From positions 12,143,831 through 12,207,830 of the forward strand of contig CM066914.1 in the NCBI GenBank assembly GCA_033964015.1: a stretch of DNA of 64,000 nucleotides, written 5' to 3'. This stretch comes from Scolanthus callimorphus (lineage: Eukaryota; Cnidaria; Anthozoa; Actiniaria; Edwardsiidae). Shown here in pieces: positions 1 through 12,730 of the stretch (the stretch's first letter is position 1; each line of letters begins with the position of its first letter). A program made the translations under genes and the position numbers. The notes below the pieces were generated by a model. That model ran no database searches. It was not told the origin of the DNA and saw nothing but the letters and a program-made list of their open reading frames with translations.

Positions 1-178
1 GCCGAGCATTGAAAATGCACCGTACACAAATGAAAATGTATGAAAGCATGCTTATCTTACGGCTCATCTCTAAGAAAGATTAATTATAATTGGAAAAATA
101 AACTGCAATACGCATGAATACCTTCGTTGCTCTATTACTTGGTGGATTCCATTTCGAATTATGTTTTACTTGCTGCAG

Positions 179-3100
179 TTAACCGAGGGCCTAACAAAAG
201 ACAGATCAAACCAGTCGAGAACAGCCCTCTTCTCCAATTTGCTCTGGGGGACAGTGATGACAGCGAAGAAGATGAGGACTTTGAATTTGATGAGCAAGAG
301 GAAGGTACTTGGTTTGGGGTGGGATGGGGTACTCTGGACGTTTTGACTATGGGTGACCAACCGTGGACTGTTTTTAAGTCACAATTAATGTCATCCATTG
401 TTATTAATGTGGCAACCAGAGATCAATTAGTTCACAGAACAAAGGGCACTAAACCTGTGGTTGGCACATTAGCAACTGCTATAACTCCTGCATGCTTGTT
501 AGCAATACCAAGCTTTGATATTGCCTTTTACAGTTTGAAAAAGCTTAGGCTTGATACTCATACAATCCTAGTGCATAATAGCAATTTTATTTTGCCCCTG
601 TGATCTTATATGGTTTTAAAACTGATATTATAGGGATCAAGTTTCAGAGACTCTGCTGAATTCCTTAAAACTCTAGACATGTCCAGCACTCCTAAGGCTT
701 CTTGTTTATTACTAATAGCATCAGGAAGTGATGAAGAGGAAGTAGATGTCACAGGCCCAGTTTCATCAGCAGTTCAACTTAGACATGATGATGATGATGA
801 ATCAGATGATAGTGATGAGAGTGAGGATGATACCAAGGGGCCAACATTGTCCATTGGAGACCTTATAGCAGCCATGCATTCAAAGGTGAAGAAACTCAGG
901 AACATTTCCATTTACCATACCAGGTCATAACATGCTATATGATACCATATCACACTTGACTGTACCCAATATACCACACCACATCACCCTAACACGCTAT
1001 GCCATAGCCATGTATCACATCCATACCCTGCCAAGTTCAGAGCTGGACCTGCACACACTCCCATTTAGTATAGGTCATTTATCTCAAGGGGCAGCAGCTA
1101 TTGGGCGTGTCTGTAAATTCAAGTTTTTGGGTGTCCAGGCCAAAAGGGCAGTCTGTGCCCTCTTAATTGTTCAGTTTATTATAAATTGTCCCAAATTTAA
1201 AATTATTCACATTCATTAAAAAACTACATTAAAAAAATACTAGACTAGAGAGAGGGCAACCTTTCAGGGATCAAGCACAGGATTTAGTTATAGACTTTAA
1301 TCTTTAATTTAAATAATTGCCCTTAGCATGATACTAATATGGCAATGAATTTCTCACTTATCTTTTTATCATAGACTGAGAGAAAACCAGTTCCCCTGAA
1401 ACATTCATCAGATGTGGTTATTTGTGGAATTTGTATGGATGATGTCAGGTACTGTACAGTAAAATCAAACCATGATAAATAAATAATGGGTTGATAATTA
1501 AGATTCAAAAAGCTCCTGATTTACTACTTTTTGCATATTTCTCTACAGTGATGAAGGAGATGAGATTGTAGAATGTGACAACTGTGGTATAACAGTTCAT
1601 GAAGGTATTTGTTATAATTATTATACCACAGGTCAGATAATAAACAGGCAATCAGAATGGAGAAAGGCTATGCACTGCACTTAAAAAATCTCCAAAAACT
1701 TGTTGTTTCAGATAACATACAGCTTATCAAACTTTATCAAACTGTTTGAGCCAATAAGATTGTTGCCTTTTTTTGGCTACTGGAAGATTATACACATGGA
1801 CTAACTCACTTGTAGTTCCTTTGCAAGTAATATTAACTTAGAATACTGCTTGTCATGTAGACTCAGTTTTTTTTACTGCCCGACTGACATCCATCCATTC
1901 TACTGTAGGTTGCTATGGCACTATCAATGAGGAGAGTAGTGACAGTGACACTGCTTGTCATGTAGACTCAGTGTTTTTTACTGCCCGACTGACATCCATC
2001 CATTCTACTGTAGGTTGCTATGGCACTATTAATGAGGAGAGTAGTGACAGTGACAAAAGTAATGAGACAGACTCCCCAACTGAACCCTGGTTCTGTGATG
2101 CCTGTAAAGCTGGAGTACAACCTGTAAGCATTTCTTGGTGATATATTAATTAGTATAAGATGAGACAGAATGCAGTAGACCAATTTTTATGTGTCTCAAT
2201 GAAATTTTGATATGAGCTGCTTTGTGGGCCTGGGGCAATTCTTCTCTGATCCCTGAGTGATACCATGGTTGCTGCACTCTCCATTTTCAACTTTGGCAAA
2301 ACGTTTGCCATACAGTAGGATTTCAAAAGCCTCTTGTACAGCATTGAGGAACAGGTCTTTTATAGTAGAGCACAACACAGTCACATTTTTACAGTTTGTA
2401 GAATCTGCTTTGCTAACAAGTTGAAAGGAACCAGCTAACCCTGGCCATAATGCACAGCTTCACTGGCATTTTGATAGCAACAACCTATTTTTGCCAGTTT
2501 GGCAAACTTTAACCTGCAGGTGAGAGAACGTTTTTGCAATAAGTCCGAGTCTGATGCATTGAGTCAAATAGAAACAAAACAAAGCGATGCATTTTGGGTA
2601 AGGTGTGTTGCCGACTTGCTTCTTGTATAATATGTTATGTTAAGTTTCTACAACCTTGTTGTTTTGTAGGACTGTCAGCTCTGCCCAAACCTTGGAGGAA
2701 TTTTCAAAGAAACAGACACATTTCAGTATGTTTTGAATGTTTTCAGTGACACCTTTTAATTTTGTGCCAAATGCATTATGAATATTACTTAGATACTTAT
2801 ATTATATAAGTTAGAGCTCTTTTTTGTATTGGTTGCAGGTGGGTGCATTTGCTGTGTGCACTCTACACTCCAGGGATAGCATTTGTGAAACCAGAAACTC
2901 TAGAAAGTGTCACATTGTCAGAGCTACATAATGACAAGTGGGGTGCTAGGGTGAGAAATTGAAAAAGGGACATGTTAATGGAGCATAGGCGCTCCAAAGC
3001 ATGCCTCCAAACTTTCCCAACTGCCTGGTGTTGGCATAGCTATTTTTTAATGCAATTTTCATTAAGTTCTTTTGGTGGAATCTTACTTCAAGGCTTCCAT

Positions 3101-6100
3101 CATTTGAACTTTCAAACATAGATTTTGCGAAGGGAAAGCAGCAGAAATATCCATGGTCCAAGTTACTGTGCTATAAATACTGTTTAGCAGAAGTTCACAG
3201 AAATGCTTCAGGGATTTCTGGAGTTTCACAGGTGGTTTATGGCTTGTTTGACTAGTTCATTCTAGACCTACCAACTTATATTTGGGCAAGGTAGTTTTTA
3301 TTCTGGCGATAAATTTGCAACGAAAGCAGGCAAAACAAAGAAAATGACTTTTAAGTCATTAAAAAAATAGGGGAAAAAAACAAAACAAAGAAAATGACTT
3401 TTAAGTCATCATTAAAAAAAAATTTAATTTTCCTTGTTTTACCCCTGTTTTTTTAGATGAGGAAATCCAGGATTTCTAATTTTAGGCACGGAAAACCTGC
3501 ATAATGCACTGTGATACAACAATAGGGAGAGCAATCAACATGACCAATCTTTGCTACTATTACCTGCAGGAATGTAGTTTATGTGAGGATGAGAGATTTA
3601 GCAGAACTGGTGTTTGCATTGGTTGTGATGCTGGCATGTGTAAAACCTATTTTCATGTCACTTGGTGAGTTGGTGTATTCTGTTTTAAAACAAATCAACT
3701 ATTTGCACATGTCTGACATATGAAATGTTGAGTGCACATTGTTTGTTTTTAATTTCAGTGCTCAAATGTTTGGGTTATTATCTGATGTTCCAGAGGAGTG
3801 TGATGAGGTAAAGGAGTAAAGCTTGTGTAAATTACCCCACCCCCTACCCCCACCCCCCGCCCCTTCTGAATTAACAATAGATATTCCAGAAAGAATACTG
3901 TGCCTTTGGGTCTTGATTTTCCATGAGGTTCTCCTTTTTTCATTGACTCATTGACTATTACATCGTCTCTGAAAAAAGCCTTTTCACTAATCTTGTTGCT
4001 TGATTTTCAAAATCGTGGCATGCTTCACACAAATAGACAAATATATAAACAATATTCAGATGGTGCCCCCCTCAGAAGTTCCTGGATCCACCCTTGAATT
4101 GTCATGTTTGTATGCAAGGTGTATTGACCCCCTGACCCTAAGAATTTTCCATATGATTGTGATGGAGTATGGATCTTTTCTGGAATCACACATTGTGCCT
4201 CTAGTTCAATTGATAACGCATGGATACTGTTGGGTTTAATGTTGATCTAGTGCTTATTTTTCTCAAGGATGTGGCTGATCCATTGTATGCTCACTGCAAG
4301 CAGCATGCTGATAAGGAGACCACAAAGAGTCGTGTGAGTGTACTCATATCTGGATGATTCATAACATATTATTACATGACATGTACAATGTGTTCATGAT
4401 CCATTTTTTCTGCAGCGTCGTGGGTGGTTAGCATACAATGCACACTACAAGAAAGCTGGTGAGCGAAGGCCACCAGATGACAAGGTGAGCATGAGAGAAA
4501 ATTATCAAGAAAATTTGCATCCGTCTGCTTCATTGGTTTCTTATTCTTCCCTTCTCCTACTCCATTTCCATATTCAAACTTTCTTTGAACTTGTGGATGG
4601 CGGATAATTATGTGGGTCTGGCATGTGAATAGGCTTTGGTCAGTTTATGACCATTCGGCTGGCGACAGAAATACCAACTTGTGACATTCAATTGAAGTAA
4701 TGGTTGTAAAACCACTGCTAATTGTTTTGTTCAGGAAAGAATCAATCAGTGCCTTGTAGAGACGCAAAAGAGAGTGAATGCTGAAACAAAAGAGAGAATG
4801 GCTCGAATTAAACCATATAGTAAGTTGGTCCTTGATGCAGGGTGTTGTTGAATGTCTGGGATATTCTAAAGAAGAGATGGCAGTTATCCAGATATCCTTC
4901 TGTATTGAGGGTCTGTTTACATGGGGTATGGGAGGGGCTTGGATACAAAACCTGTAGTGCTTTATTATGACAATTTTTTCTCACTAGAATTGTGCCACAT
5001 AATTCTGAGTTGATGCTTGTAGTTCTACTTGATCATTCAATCATGTTTTTTTTAGCTCCAACAGAGAGACTTGCACGAATGCTGTCTACGTCACCTGGTG
5101 GTAAGGACATGAGTATTTGTTTTTGAATGATGATGCTGGTGGCAACAATGATGATGGTGATGCTGTTGTTGTTGTTCAAGTCTTTGTTTTAATGATAATG
5201 ATGATGGTGGTGTTGGCAACAATGACTACTAATCATTGCTGTTCATGATGTTGCTGTCACTGTTGTTGTTGTTCAAGTCTTTGTTTTTAATGATGATGAT
5301 GATGTTGGCAACAATGTCAATACTAATGGTGATGCTGTTGTTGTTGTTCAAGTCTTTGTTTTTGATGATGATGATGGTGATGATGATGATGATGTTGTTG
5401 TCATCGTTGCTGTTCATGATGTTGCTGTCATTGTTGTTGTTGTCCAAGTCTTTGTTTTTAATGATGATGATGATGTTGGCAACAATGACAATACTAATGG
5501 TGATGTTGTTGTTGTTGTTCAAGTCTTTGTCTTTGATGATGGTGATGGTGATGATGATAATGATGGTGTTGTTGTTGTCATTGCTGTCATGATGTTGCTG
5601 TCACTGTTCTTGTTGTTCAAGTCTTTGTTTTTGAATGATGATGATGATGATGATGATGATGGTGTTGTTGTTGTCATTGCTGTTCATGATGTTGCTGTCA
5701 CTGTTGTTTTTGTTCAAGTCTTGTTTTTGAATGATGATGATGGTGATGATGACGTTGTTGTCATGAATGATGTACACCATTGTTTCTGCTTGTAAGGTTG
5801 ACTTGAAGAGCAACCAAATTACTTTTTTCCTGTTTCAGCTTGTCGTCAGCTGTACCAGAAAGCTCAGCTACTTGGATTTACCATGGAGCAAGTGAGATTT
5901 TTGACGTCTATTTGTCGACTAACATCAACCAAAATCAATTTAGACCCAGGTGTTAGACAGTATCACATAACAGAGTATCTTCTGAGTTCATGTCAATTCT
6001 CTACTAGTTTGGTCGCCAGAGAACAGTTGTCCTAGAGAGGTTTTTCTATCACCAGGTTATTCTACCACCAGGAGACTGGAGATGAAACGTAAATCACCAA

Positions 6101-9100
6101 AGATAAAAATGGTCGCAATTTTGGGGCCTGTTCAGAGGGACATTGTAAGGTTGCACAGGTGTCCTGATCTTTGTGGAGATGTTATGCCACCATTCAGAAT
6201 GACGGTAGTCAGAGGTTACACATAGCCCTCAAAGCTGTTGACGATGTTAATCTGTGACGTCTTTTTCAGACTCAAAGTATCGTGAGCGCTCGTAGGAAGT
6301 GGTTCATTCAGCCTGCTCTCACCTGCGAATTCGTCAATTACTACAATGGTAAGAGAGTTTCATAATTTTAAGTTCCATGTCGGCAATGTTCTGCGCTTGT
6401 GTATAAATGAAGTTCTTATACCATCTTTGTGAAGTCTTGTGAAATGCCTAGGGATGTTAACTTAGCGCGTTAACTAAGTCACGTTGAATCAGTTAACAAT
6501 CGGCTCATAATTGAGCATATATTTTTAGACTACTGTATGTGTTTTCAGATCGAGATGTTCGCGTGAAGGAGATGCAGGAACGACAAATCAAACTCGAAAA
6601 CAACAACAAACAACTCCAGGAAGAGGAGCAGATCCTAAGAGAAAAAGTGGACAAGGTAATCCAGTACATTGCTGGAACGTTATCCCGTCTTATCTTATGT
6701 TACTTACATGTCACCTTCTGTAAGTAACATACTAAGTGATGGCGTGAGAGTTGAAAAGGCTAGCACGGTTTTTCACATTTTTATGAAAGCTTATAAAAAG
6801 CACCTGGTAATTTTTCCTCGGACTATCCAGTTATAACCGCGCGTACAGAAATGTATTGGGAATGTAACACAACTATCGATATGCAGCACGCGGATTCATT
6901 ATAGCCGGAATCGTTCATTGGATTGTTCATACAAGATCAATGTAGTGTCTGGCCATCACCCAGCGCTGGGATCGAAATCGTCCTCCTCCTGCCTCTCTTT
7001 TCATTGACCAGGCGCGCCTCTTTTCGATGGCGTACGATGCCCAGGTACTTCTCCAAAGTTTTGCCATGTTTATATCCATTTATTATCTGTTGACAGACGC
7101 ACATTCTTGTCTCCTTAGTTGACGAAAGGCCTACAAGGACTGACAGGTACTCTGAGAAAACACAAAGAAGAGGGAGTAGTCCTTCATAAGCTGCTGTCGC
7201 AGTTAGCCGGGATGGTGAGTGTTTGAAACCAGCTTTCACACACAGTCAGTTAGTAATCGGTACATATCCTCACAGTAGAAAAGCGTCGCTGGTAGCAAAT
7301 TTGGATGAAACTTTGAGCGGATGAAGAATATGCAAAGAAGTGTTTGAAAAGGTTCCTTTAGGACCGATTATACATGTGCCGAATTTCCTGGTTTTATCCA
7401 GATATCACATAATGTCGAGTCTTGTTTTTTATGAAAAAGAAGGCAAAAAGTGACGAATTTTGTACTGTTCGCAGGACTTCACGCTCCCTTCCATCTTAGA
7501 ATCCAAAAAGCCGAAGAGAAAGACCTCTGAATCAGCTTCGAAGCACATCCAGATTCACTCGTAAGTTCTTAGTGATATTTTGATATTATAGAGCTTTTCT
7601 TTCAGGCGGCGATCGGTGTGTCTATCGCGGAAAATCCCGTTCCTCGATCGTGGTCGCGTCACCTTGAACGTGCGCGCGGTCGCGATATTTTAGCGTGGCC
7701 GAGAACGGTGAACGGGGTTTCCGCGATAAAAAGACCTCCCCTCTTCTGCAAGCAGGCGATCATTTCTTCAGAAACGATCTATTCCATAGATTCACTGATG
7801 AGTTCTAAAATAACATTCTTCGACAGGTGTGCGAAATGTCAGCGAACCGAGAACCAGCACCTGATGGCGGAATGCGACACTTGTCATAACTTTTATCACT
7901 TGGCCTGTGTGGATCCACCCTTGTCTAGGATGCCAAAGAAGTCAGCTAAATGTCTGTGGTAAGTGTCACTCTTTTTTTATACTTTTTATTCATGAGATGA
8001 CTGGTATTTTTTACTCCCTATCTACCTTCTTTCACAATTTCTTACTCCCTATGTACCTATGAGACATTTTTTTTTCTTATTTTCATTTTTTTTCTTATTT
8101 CCCTATAACTCATCTCCCTTATCTCGACCCCCTGGCCCAGAGGGTTATGTCACATCAGTTTTCGTTGTGAGTAATTTCTAATCACTTTGTAACCACCCCT
8201 AATTATTTTTGATTCAGATTTGATGTTGTCATTTTACGATTGGTTTTACTACAGTTATATGAAATCCACTCTATCAATTTCATCATCTTTCCAGTGTCTA
8301 TATTTTCGTGGAAGGCTAGCAGTAACTACTCCTTCTTTTGCGTCCCTTTTGAAACGATTTGTTGGCAAAACCAGGAAACGATGACCACAGTCAACCCATA
8401 ATACGAATAACCTACGAATAATCTTCGAGTGTTTAAAATTGATCTCACGAGTGAGCGCAGCGAACGAGTGAGATACATTTTTAACACGAGAAGATATAAT
8501 TCGTATCTCCAAGCGGTCATGCAATGTTCTGTTTATTAAATAAACATCAATGAAATACCTGATTTTATTTGAGTTAAGCTTAAAAATCAAGCGTTGAGCA
8601 AATTCAAGTGTGATATTTTCACATGTGAAAGTAACATGTTATTTTCACGTGTGAAGATATCAAGTTTTCAGTTTGTTATTATAGCGTGTAATGAGGCAGC
8701 GTCTTTGGAAAGTAAGCACGACGCGACTCAGCTGGCTCGACATTTGCGCCTAAGAGCTTGTAAGCGGTAGACCGTGTTTTTATCGCGGTAAACCCTAAGA
8801 TTCCCCTAGCATGCCTGTGGTTTTATCTCGAAAAGCGAAAAACCCCGGAGTTCGCGATCGTGGGCGCCATCTTGGATTTGGCGCGGTTTTCCGCGATAAA
8901 ATCACCATTTTCCGCCTGAACGCTAAGATTCTTCCTGCCGAGAACTCAGCAATCAATGCTATACTATCCGTTCCATGCTATACTATGCTTTCCACGACGC
9001 ACTAGTTTAGGGGTATTGGTTGTTTGTTTGTACCAGGCAATGTTCCGAGTGCGACCCTAGCGGGAGTGAAGAGGAGATGGAGGTTAATGTCGAGGACACC

Positions 9101-12088
9101 ACGCCCATCTCGCAAAGTAGACAAAGACGAACCATCAAGGAGCCCACCAAGTTCACCCCAGACAAGGGAGAGGTAGGTGCTAACGCGATATGCGCTTTTT
9201 ATGTACCTGTGTTCAGATGAAGGGGGATAATAATAAAATGTCAGAAAGAAAGTGCCTCAAAAGGATTCTTGGTTAATCAGTAGCAAAGAAAATGCATAAA
9301 TACTAGGGAAATTACATCATAGACATGTTTCATTTGGTAGATTTCGTTGCGCGATTTCATCAAGAGCGTCACGCATATCTTTAGCGTTGCGTTATTCGTT
9401 TATCGCGTTACGTGATATCCGTGTGACATCTGATTACGCGTTACGTGATATCCGTGTGACATCTGATTACGCGTTACGTGATAGAGCGGTTTTCATATGA
9501 CTGCAGTTAAACCATTCGCAAAGTAATTACACCAATTCTGAACAAAACCTATAGGAGTAATTGCGAATTACTCATGACAGTCATGTGAAATCCACTCTAT
9601 CCGTGTGACATCTGATTACGCGTTACGTGATATCCGTGTGACATCTGATTACGCGTTACGTGATATCCGTGTGACATCTGAGTACACGTTACGTGATATC
9701 CGTGTGACATCTGATTACGCGTTACGTGATATCCATGTGACATGTGATTACGCGTTCATGATACCCGTGACATCTGATTACGCGTTACGTGATGTCCGTG
9801 TGACATCTGATTACACGTTACGTGATATCCGTGTAACATCTGATTACGCGTTACGTGATATCCGTGTGACATCTGATTACGCATTACGTGATATCCGTGT
9901 GACATCTGATTACGCGTTACGTGATATCCGTGTGACATCTGATTACGGGTTACGTGATATCCGTGTGACATCTGATTATCAGCTAGAGTACCCATATGCC
10001 ATCAACACCCCTGAAACTCCTCCTTCTTTCCTCAGCCCAAAAAGTATAAAAGGAAACGCAAGCCGTCAGTTGACGCACCTGCGACTCCCACTCCTGATGG
10101 GGAACCGTTTGCCGAGAACCCGCCCAAGAAACAGGTGGGTCTAGTCTTCCCGGCATCAGAGGCGGATTTTAGAATTTAGTGGTTTTCAAGTCGCCGACAC
10201 TAAAGTTATTAGCCTACGTAGCAAGCGCAAAGGGAGCGGAGAGAGGCTCCGAGGACGCGAGAATCGAATAAAGATATTTATTGTTGTGGACAAAGAGTTG
10301 GATTGTTTCCCGGTGCAGTGAACTTTGACAGCCTGGACTCCCCTCACGATGAGGGGAAAGACCCTTTCGTTTCAATGACGCTTATGACTACGTTCATAAC
10401 TGATTACGAAGCTATTGTGAACCATGGAGAAACTTCATGTGTGCCTTCGTACCCTAGAAAAGTCAATTTACTGCATTCAAATGTTCTTCTAGAAACTTGG
10501 ACGTCCTAGAGCGTCCTCGCGTAAAGAGTACGTCAAAAAGGAAAGAGTTCTGGACAACCGCACCGAGTGTTCTCAGTGTAAAGGCCAAGGGGATAACAAT
10601 ACGCTCGTTAGGTATGTAGTTGAACGATGTAGCGATGTGTGCAAACTTGGCGCTATCCAATTTATATCCATTTACACGATATAAAGAAAACGCCACGATC
10701 ATAGATAGAGGAGATTTCGTATGACTGTGAAAAGTTGTGCCGCGCCGCGACCGTGACCGTGCCGTGACTGTGCAATTTCATTCCGTATCAACAGCAACAA
10801 ATAGCAGGCCAGGTTCCGTGCCGCGACAGTGCCGCGCCGTGTCGTGGCACTCTTCACAGTCATACGAATTCTGCTCTAGATAGAAACTTTGTTTGTGCGT
10901 CAAAAACCTTGTAGCCTGGGCAGAGCCCATACTAATTAGGGGACACAACAAAAGTCTATAACTGAAAAAAAATGAGCCAAGAAACCTAGCTAATACTAAT
11001 AAATATATAATTTACTTATATCTCTCTGTAGGTGCGACCAGTGCAAACTTTGTTATCACTTTGGGTGTTTAGATCCGCCCGTCAAGGTGAGCTGTATGGG
11101 ACGTTTCATGTAGGGCGAGAAACCCGGATGTTGGCGATCGCCGCGGCCATCTTAGTGCGCGTGGTCTGGGGGCTAGGGGAAAAATCGAGGGCAGGGAGTG
11201 GGGGTCGCCTCATCACCGCGCGTTCCCGGAAATCCAAGATGGCGACCGCGATCACGAATCCCAGGGATTTTCGCGAAACACATCCAGGGTTTACCGCGAT
11301 AAAAACGCAGTCTGCCGCCTGTAAGCAGGCTATCAAATCATTCACTCTATTGATAATGTCGGCGTATAATAAGAAATAATTAGCTATTTACCCGTTTATT
11401 TATACACTGATATTTCTTTTTAGTGTAATCCCAAAAGACGCGGTTATATGTGGTACTGTACAGATTGCGATGAGTCGGTAAGAAAAATGAAACGCGATAA
11501 CGATTGCTGTTGGTAGTATGGTATATGTTCACAATATTGCCATTGTTAAAGATGATGCACACTCGATGGTGATAATCATCATCGTACAAAAAGTGTTTGT
11601 AGATAATTGCAGTTATTTTCATAGTGATGTTGTTGACGACCTCAGTCCGCCGCCATTTTGTCAGCCTAGCAACATACCGAGTCAGAAAAAGCGTCCATTT
11701 CCATCGGCTTATTTAGAGATTTGAGTGTATTATTTTCTATTGACTTTGGTAAATGTAGTATTAAAGATTGTTTGTAGATGGTTATATCGAGATTTCAACG
11801 CTCAATTCTACTCCTAATATCGAATAAAAACAATAACAAAGGAGTGCTGACAGCGTTTGCCGAAACGGATTTACAATGAATTCAACACCATCTTAAATCG
11901 TAGTTTTTCAGCTTCAATGTGCCCTTATTTTGATTATTCAGGACGATGATGACGAAGGAGAAGAACACGAGGAAGGAAAACAAGAAGAATGCGAAAAACC
12001 TTGTGAGAGCACAGAGACGGCCACGAAAGATAAGGAACCAGAAAAAGTTAAGCTGCAGAAACAACCAGAACAGACTAAAGAGACTTGA
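179..12088 (+). CDS. PHF14: PHD finger protein 14, 5'-partial, 25 exons in window
   Basis: PHF14 is a nuclear histone reader that binds H3 tails through PHD fingers. Exons I could join in frame: 179-304, 634-885, 1375-1448, 1549-1604, 2014-2123 (or from 1909), 2670-2725, 2839-2950, 3570-3664, 3759-3807, 4268-4333, 4416-4484, 4735-4819, 5056-5100, 5839-5891, 6270-6348, 6549-6655, 7119-7214, 7475-7560, 7827-7958, 9037-9172, 10036-10134, 10493-10611, 11032-11086, 11424-11477, 11942-12088. About 785 residues are encoded. The order is acidic N-terminus (DSDDSEEDEDFEFDE), PHD1 (ICGICMDD..ECDNCG..CDACKAG), extended PHD (CQLCPNLGG..WVHLLCALY..CSLCEDE..FHVTCAQ), a basic coiled-coil segment (exons 5839-7214), PHD3 (CAKCQR..YHLACVDPP), PHD4 (CSQCKG..YHFGCLDPP) and an acidic tail. 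The domain order matches PHF14. The first coding exons lie upstream of the window. The 304/634 junction is one base out of frame (GGG at 633-636), probably a sequence error. Confidence 0.93.
1845..2054 (+). repeat. 105-bp tandem duplication spanning a PHF14 splice acceptor
   Basis: Copy 1 is 1845-1949 and copy 2 is 1950-2054, nearly identical. Each contains a pyrimidine-rich stretch, a CTACTGTAG acceptor and the first 14 codons of the exon that completes PHD1 (GCYGTINEESSDSD). Acceptors lie before 1909 and before 2014. The unit is a multiple of three and the path from 1909 to 2123 is open. Confidence 0.9.
5127..5795. repeat. GAT/GTT trinucleotide-rich minisatellite in PHF14 intron
   Basis: The intron between exons 5056-5100 and 5839-5891 is dominated by runs of GATGAT and GTTGTT. 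They sit in a longer unit that repeats about five times, marked by GTTCAAGTCTTTGTTTTT and GGCAACAATG. All frames are open on both strands because the sequence is low complexity, so the open frames here are not genes. Confidence 0.9.
9402..9980. repeat. 33-bp tandem array in PHF14 intron
   Basis: About fourteen copies of a 33-bp unit (core GTGACATCTGATTACGCG plus TTACGTGATATCC) fill much of the intron between 9172 and 10036. Two or so copies lie left and about twelve right of an inserted 114-bp element at 9484-9597. Because 33 is divisible by three, the array reads as a repeated VTSDYALRDIR on the + strand and as another open frame on the - strand. Both are shadows. There are no unique spacers, so it is not a CRISPR. 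Confidence 0.92.
9484..9597. mobile_element. MITE with TA duplication inserted in the 33-bp array
   Basis: The termini are GAGCGGTTTTCATATGACTG and, inverted, GAGTGGATTTCACATGACTG. TA flanks both ends (9482-9483, 9598-9599), and removing the element with one TA restores the array unit GTGATATCCGTG exactly. It is 114 bp with no coding potential. TA duplication suggests mobilisation by a Tc1/mariner-type transposase. Related termini occur at 10708, 15360 and 60983. Confidence 0.85.
10708..10876. mobile_element. 169-bp GC-rich-core MITE, TA-flanked
   Basis: Left terminus GAGGAGATTTCGTATGACTG and inverted right terminus GAGCAGAATTCGTATGACTG are flanked by TA (10706-10707, 10877-10878). The core is rich in CCGTGCCG-like words. 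It lies in the PHF14 intron between 10611 and 11032. The termini resemble those of the 9484 element but the core differs. Confidence 0.8.
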
Positions 12089-12278
12089 CTATATACCTCA
12101 ACATGGAGAGACGATGGAGAACGATGTAGGTTCAGCCTCTGAAAAATGATGGCGTCGGTGTCTGTTTCCAGCATAAGCCTGTCCTTATTCAGTGAGCACG
12201 AACAATGATAACGAGACATTTGAAAAAGAGAATGGTCTCAATAGAAAGGTTATAGACAAAATAAAGCCTAATGGAGTC

Positions 12279-12436
12279 ATATTGTCAGGGAGAAATAGAC
12301 ATCCCTAAAGTACGTAATCGTGTTTGATTTGAAGTATTGGTTGCCCATTGTACAATAATATTGTCAGGGAGAAATAGACATCCCTAAAGTACGTAATCGT
12401 GTTTGATTTGAAGTATTGGTTGCCCATTGTACAATA
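12279..12436 (+). repeat. 79-bp tandem duplication in PHF14 3' UTR
   Basis: Two essentially identical 79-bp copies (12279-12357, 12358-12436) follow the PHF14 stop. The poly(A) signal AATAAA at 12433-12438 lies at the end of copy 2. The same point in copy 1 reads AATAATA, so only the distal copy has the canonical signal. Confidence 0.85.
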
Positions 12437-12624
12437 AATGAAAGTCTTTTATTTTATGAAATAAATATTATCCCTAATAAGTATAATTAGTAATAAGTGC
12501 TTATAAGAATTTCCGTGCGCTGATGTCGGAGGTTTGTTTTCACTACAATATTCCTACTTTTACCGAAATGCAGCGCGCACATGTCTCCCTGTGGTTCCGG
12601 TACAAAGCGCGGTGGCATAGCAGA

Positions 12625-12641
12625 TGGCGCGAGAATTTGAA
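12625..12641 (+). promoter_or_regulatory. CDE/CHR-like cell-cycle element upstream of shugoshin
   Basis: TGGCGCG, a four-base spacer and TTTGAA lie about 90 bp before the shugoshin ATG. This matches the CDE-4 nt-CHR arrangement that recruits DREAM/MuvB in many G2/M genes. A second CHR-like TTTGAG follows at about 12653. Function is inferred from motif and gene identity only. Confidence 0.5.
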
Positions 12642-12730
12642 AAGGTCGTGAGTTTGAGTACTCGTCGTTGTTTGTGGGCAGGTTTTTCGGTCGTTACAAT
12701 TTAAAATTAGCCATTTAATATTATTTTTCC

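Larger units (their letters stand above)
7607..11330. repeat. Three related CG-rich dispersed repeat stretches in PHF14 introns
   Basis: Stretches at about 7607-7770, 8765-8925 and 11113-11330 share pieces such as CCGCGATAAAAA, TTTCGCGA-type motifs, GGCGCCATCTTGGATTT and GCAAGCAGGC/GTAAGCAGGC. The flanking exons lie between them, so these are separate insertions of one family rather than a single block. No coding capacity or target duplication was recognised. Confidence 0.55.

Noticed and set aside
5229..5813. Several overlapping open frames rich in Leu/Met or Asn/Asp
   Set aside because: Low-complexity GAT/GTT tract in an intron; composition explains them.
7618..7962. 114-codon frame including a PHD finger
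   Set aside because: Only the part from 7827 is a PHF14 exon; the upstream part is a dispersed repeat before the acceptor.
9402..9980. Possible CRISPR array
   Set aside because: Units are contiguous with no spacers, and the host is an animal nuclear genome.
9605..10144. 179-codon open frame with repeated VTSDYALRDIR
   Set aside because: It is the 33-bp intronic array read through; both strands are open because the unit is divisible by three. The true PHF14 exon at 10036-10134 uses another frame.
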